Source: Rotaria socialis (lineage: Eukaryota; Rotifera; Eurotatoria; Philodinida; Philodinidae). Taken from it: a DNA stretch of 64,000 bases. The translations under genes were made by a program, and so were the position numbers. Positions 60,912-64,000 of the stretch are shown in pieces; within the stretch, counting starts at the first letter, position 1, and the number at the start of each line of letters is the position of its first letter. Location of the stretch: NCBI GenBank assembly GCA_905331475.1, contig CAJNYU010003035.1:8554-72553 (forward strand). The letters are read 5' to 3'. A model generated the notes under the pieces. The model worked only from the letters and a program-made list of their open reading frames with translations. It made no database searches and had not been told where the DNA came from.

Positions 60912-62006
60912 TCACACGATCGTCTTGGTCCATTCATCAATGACTCGATTCACTTCGTTTGGCTTCTCTTCCATAACCCAATGACCTGTTTCCAACTGAA
61001 CCACTTTTAAGTCAGCTATGTAATTTTTTTGTCCTACAAACGCATCAATAATACATACATAGTCTTGTGTACCTCCTATGAAGAGAACTGGTCGGTTTAT
61101 TCTTGGATTGATGTTTTTCACATCATCCCAATCGATGTTAGCGATAGCTGCCTTGTACCAGTTTAATTTAGGTTGCATTCCTGCGACAATAGACTGATAA
61201 ATAATTTTGTAATCGTCCTGTGTCATATATGAAGCCCGAGAAGTTCTTCTTCCATGGATCACCCAGTCTTGCATCTTTCCTATTGGAGCGAAATCGGTCT
61301 TCCATTGGAACGGATTACTTGTAAAGGTGAGATCCATGAAACTTTCTGCGTTTGTCTCGATAATCGCAGCAGCATCATCAGAATTCAAAAATTTCCAATA
61401 GCCAAGAGTGGGATATCCAAACGCTGTAGTCAAAGCTACTAATGATCGATCGAGATCAAATATTGCCGGTGCATCATAACCTACACTAATCAAAACAAGG
61501 CCTAATGTACGTTCAGGATGATGCAAAGTAAATCGATTTGCTAGTCGACTACCCCAATCGTGTCCGACGACAAAAACCTTTTCCAAATGCAAATGATCGA
61601 GAAGTGCAATAATATGATCAACCATTGATTTAATCTTGTATTCATCTTTGTCTAGTGGTGAGTATGTCTTACCATAGCCCATCAAATTGGGTGCTATACA
61701 TCCATATCCTTGTTTCGAAAAATACTCGATTTGGTGGCGCCAACAATGAAGTGACGACGGAAAACCATGAAGAAATAAGAAAGTAGTTTTTGAAGTATTG
61801 CCATTGTCGCTTGCTTTCACATGAATATACTCGTAGTTAATATCACTAGTAACTCTATAGTTCTGTGTTTTCAATATAGAACAAGGTTGCTGTTGGTCGC
61901 TAGCAATGCCATGAACAGTGTCTAGTGTAGATACGACGACGTTGAAATGTGTGATGATAATAAAAATGCATAGCACATAAAGCCGGTAATATTGTATAGT
62001 ACTCAT
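60912..62006 (-). CDS. Secreted/membrane-anchored epoxide hydrolase (alpha/beta hydrolase_1)
   Basis: Intronless, 364 residues. An N-terminal hydrophobic segment (LYVLCIFIIITHFNVVV) acts as signal peptide or anchor. Catalytic features are in the right order for soluble-type epoxide hydrolases: oxyanion-hole motif HGFPSS from residue 80, nucleophile Asp150 in VVGHDWGS, cap-domain segment with tyrosines (RASYMTQDDYKIIY), GTQDYVC near the acid position, and catalytic His342 in ETGHWVMEEKP. Asp as nucleophile fits epoxide hydrolases and haloalkane dehalogenases; the HGFP motif and cap tyrosines favour an epoxide hydrolase. It would open epoxides to diols. The single exon and the resemblance to fungal/plant/bacterial forms make horizontal origin possible, not proven. 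Confidence 0.88.
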   Translation of the reverse strand: MSTIQYYRLYVLCIFIIITHFNVVVSTLDTVHGIASDQQQPCSILKTQNYRVTSDINYEYIHVKASDNGNTSKTTFLFLHGFPSSLHCWRHQIEYFSKQGYGCIAPNLMGYGKTYSPLDKDEYKIKSMVDHIIALLDHLHLEKVFVVGHDWGSRLANRFTLHHPERTLGLVLISVGYDAPAIFDLDRSLVALTTAFGYPTLGYWKFLNSDDAAAIIETNAESFMDLTFTSNPFQWKTDFAPIGKMQDWVIHGRRTSRASYMTQDDYKIIYQSIVAGMQPKLNWYKAAIANIDWDDVKNINPRINRPVLFIGGTQDYVCIIDAFVGQKNYIADLKVVQLETGHWVMEEKPNEVNRVIDEWTKTIV

Positions 62007-62428
62007 TATTCTCCAAACTTCTTAATGTTGTGCTGATTCAAATATGTACACAGTGTTTTATCTGTTCTATTCATTGCAGTTTCTATTTACTCAGCTGTTC
62101 TCTGTTGTATTCTCTCCTTCGTTTAATCTCATAATGCACTCAATTGTAATATCAAGCTATTGTTTCCAGTTACGTGCAATTTTTTTCTTTCTGAATACAA
62201 TATTCAATCTACAGGATTTGAAGTATCATACCAAGCTATATTGTCAAGGAGGAAACTACGAGTTGAGAGTTTGCGATTTAAAATGAATTTCAGCTGAGTT
62301 CGATTAGTAGTTTTCTTCTTGATGGTATGTCTTAGCATTTTATTGTAATCAATAATCGCAAATATGTTCTGTCTTTTAAAAACTATCTATTTAAGAGATT
62401 GATAAAAAAATTACAATTAACATATTAT
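62007..62428. other. Short spacer, no gene
   Basis: Holds the 5' flank of the epoxide hydrolase and the 3' flank of the broken TPR gene; the plus-strand frame at 62044-62286 is unsupported. Confidence 0.5.
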
Positions 62429-63072
62429 TTATCGTGGAGATCTAATAGCATTAACTAGACGTTGTGTCTCGGTGAGAATTGGATGTTTACTTGGATAAAT
62501 TACTTTTCGTATTTCCTGAGCTGACTAAACGTAATCAAAAGCGTTTGTATCAGCATTTCGCTTATGATAGTACTCTGCAATCATAAAAAGACAGCCAGCT
62601 GTCACAGCATATTGAACACGAACATTTTTCTTTAATATAGACAATGCTTTATCCAATACTTGTATCTTTTCGTCACTATTATCGTCGTATAATTCGCCAA
62701 TAATTATTAGAATATTTGCAATTTTAATACGATTTTCGAATGGTTCTTTTTCATAAATAGTCATTGTTCTTGACAAAAATTAATAGCTTGCCGTTTCGTG
62801 CCTCGTTTATTATATAAATCAGCTAGTGATTTTATAGATTGAATTCGAATATGATCAGCATTAAGTAAAAGTCTTTCACTCATTTCAAATGTTGTACGAT
62901 AAAAACTTTCAGTTGTATCATAATGTTTTAGAGTTAAATAACAATTAGACCAATAATACCTTGACATTTAGCTATATCTTCATACGGGCACGAATCAATC
63001 TGTTCAAATATGTCACGTGCTTGAGGGTGTGAGGGGTGTTCTTCTTGTAATCGAGACCCACACACCAACTAT
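62429..63072 (-). pseudogene. Kinesin-light-chain-like TPR protein, broken
   Basis: Three pieces in different frames read as one TPR protein: HPSHPQARDIFEQIDS... (exon after an ATATAG acceptor near 63077), then YYWSNCYLTLKHYDTTESFY...LADLYNKRGTKRQAINFCQEQ, then MTIYEKEPFENRIKIANILI...ALSILKKN and a final segment with RKVIYPSKHPILTETQRL ending at 62429. The repeats have the roughly 40-residue kinesin-light-chain spacing (DLYNKRG, GELYDD). Two breaks are single-base losses in AAA runs (at about 62950 and 62770). A third is an in-frame TAG near 62526. Either a decayed member of the large bdelloid TPR family, or sequence errors in homopolymers combined with a real stop. Upstream exons were not identified. 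Confidence 0.7.
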
Positions 63073-64000
63073 ATGTGTTTGTTCTTCTCGAATTAAAATG
63101 AAATTCATGTATCAGACAGACATTATGCATTGAGTACATGTAGAGTGAGGAGTAGAATAGATCACGATTAATTTTAATGAATTCCAAATCGATTACATTA
63201 GTAATAGCGTTTTTTTTAATTCGAAGCCTATTAGAGATAATACCACATCAGTCGTTTTTTATTTGTAAAAGCAAGGTTAAAATCAGTTAAAATCTCAAAT
63301 TAACTAAATGTCTATCTTAATAAGATCTGAATATCTTATCAAATAGTTCTATTTTAATTGGCCACGCTTTCAATGAGTATTTTTTTTTCCTTTCAAAAGT
63401 TAAAAATATTAGACAAAAATCCCACCAAAGTTGTTGAGTATTCGAGCAATATTTAAATGAAATTGTTCATAGCATTTAACGACTTCATTAAAAAATAATC
63501 GAACAACGCAAACTCTATCAATCGATAACTTTGATGTACTTGAATCATGATGGAATCATTATTAATATAAAATTGATTACAAACGATTCAGATCAGCACA
63601 GGTTGGTTACGAACTTCAACATTAACACACAAAATAATTCATTACACTTCATGCTTATTCTAAAGTTTCTGCATAGGTTATTATCCAATTTGAGGGTATG
63701 GATGCACGAAATTATTTTATTTTTAGAGTTTGAATTTCTTATAATAGATTCTTTTCGAATCAATAATTAATCAGAAATATTTTTCTAATCTGTCTCTATG
63801 CACCTTTTGTGCTTCTACATGGCTATATAAGATGATGATCTGCCTCAAACTATTATCAAGTGTTAATTGATTTAGACACAATTATCAAAGATATGAGCAA
63901 TTATTTCCATGTAAAAAAATGTTGTCATTCGCCCTAGGTTTTATAATTGTTGATAGCTATTGTTTAAAAATATTAAAGTGTCACACACATAAAATGAGAA
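63073..64000. other. Right edge, no gene supported
   Basis: The minus-strand frame continuing upstream (to about 63220) is open but not TPR-like, so the upstream exon of the broken gene could not be placed. The plus-strand frame at 63531-63770 has no recognisable features. Confidence 0.4.

Noticed and set aside
1..64000. CRISPR arrays, bacterial operons, riboswitches
   Set aside because: Exon-intron structure and repeats are eukaryotic; no spaced direct-repeat array or operon layout exists.

Overview
The window looks like nuclear DNA of a bdelloid rotifer (Adineta/Rotaria type). This is an inference. The DNA is AT-rich and gene-sparse. Multi-exon genes carry mostly very short GT-AG introns (about 45-65 nt). 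Animal-type genes (a NOX5-like NADPH oxidase, a dopamine-beta-hydroxylase-like copper monooxygenase) alternate with genes whose families are mainly prokaryotic, fungal or plant (vanadium haloperoxidase, DUF302, HPP membrane protein, GT61 glycosyltransferase, epoxide hydrolase), several of which have gained introns or secretion signals. hAT-like and mariner-type elements lie between them. Species cannot be fixed from the sequence alone.

Layout. 1-7.6 kb: mostly non-coding, with a TA-flanked palindromic MITE (1926-2246) and the 5' half of an MFS transporter (minus). 7.6-16.4 kb: two minus-strand genes, an EF-hand NADPH oxidase (NOX5 type, ten exons assembled here) and a secreted vanadium-dependent haloperoxidase (two exons). 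16.4-24.6 kb: no supportable gene. 24.6-26.75 kb: a head-to-head inverted duplication of a secreted DUF302 gene. 26.9-27.8 kb: a non-autonomous hAT-like element. 32.0-32.4 kb: a small two-exon type I membrane protein. 34.5-35.3 kb: a long AT-rich palindromic hAT MITE with a 7/8-matching 8-bp target duplication. 37.2-37.9 kb: HPP-family membrane protein. 38.4-40.35 kb: a many-exon HSL-type alpha/beta hydrolase. 40.97-41.09 kb: a 120-nt divergent 5S rRNA-like gene with a T5 terminator (minus). 42.06-43.37 kb: an almost intact DD37D mariner with one stop codon. 44.7-47.8 kb: an apparent gene split by an LTR-type insertion, with an assembly gap (N) inside a duplicated LTR piece. 48.0-49.5 kb: intronless GT61 glycosyltransferase. 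54.1-55.4 kb: intronless secreted Cys-rich protein. 56.8-59.9 kb: 12-exon MOXD1/DBH-like monooxygenase. 60.9-62.0 kb: intronless secreted epoxide hydrolase. 62.4-63.1 kb: kinesin-light-chain-like TPR gene broken by two frameshifts and a stop.

How the genes may work together. The most suggestive pairing is the NADPH oxidase next to the secreted haloperoxidase on the same strand: the first makes superoxide/peroxide across a membrane, the second uses peroxide to oxidise halides. That resembles an oxidative-burst chemical defence module built from an animal oxidase and a probably acquired haloperoxidase. It is a hypothesis from adjacency and family biochemistry only. The other genes show no operon-like organisation. 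Exon joins were made by eye from reading frame, GT-AG sites and family resemblance. No database search was run.
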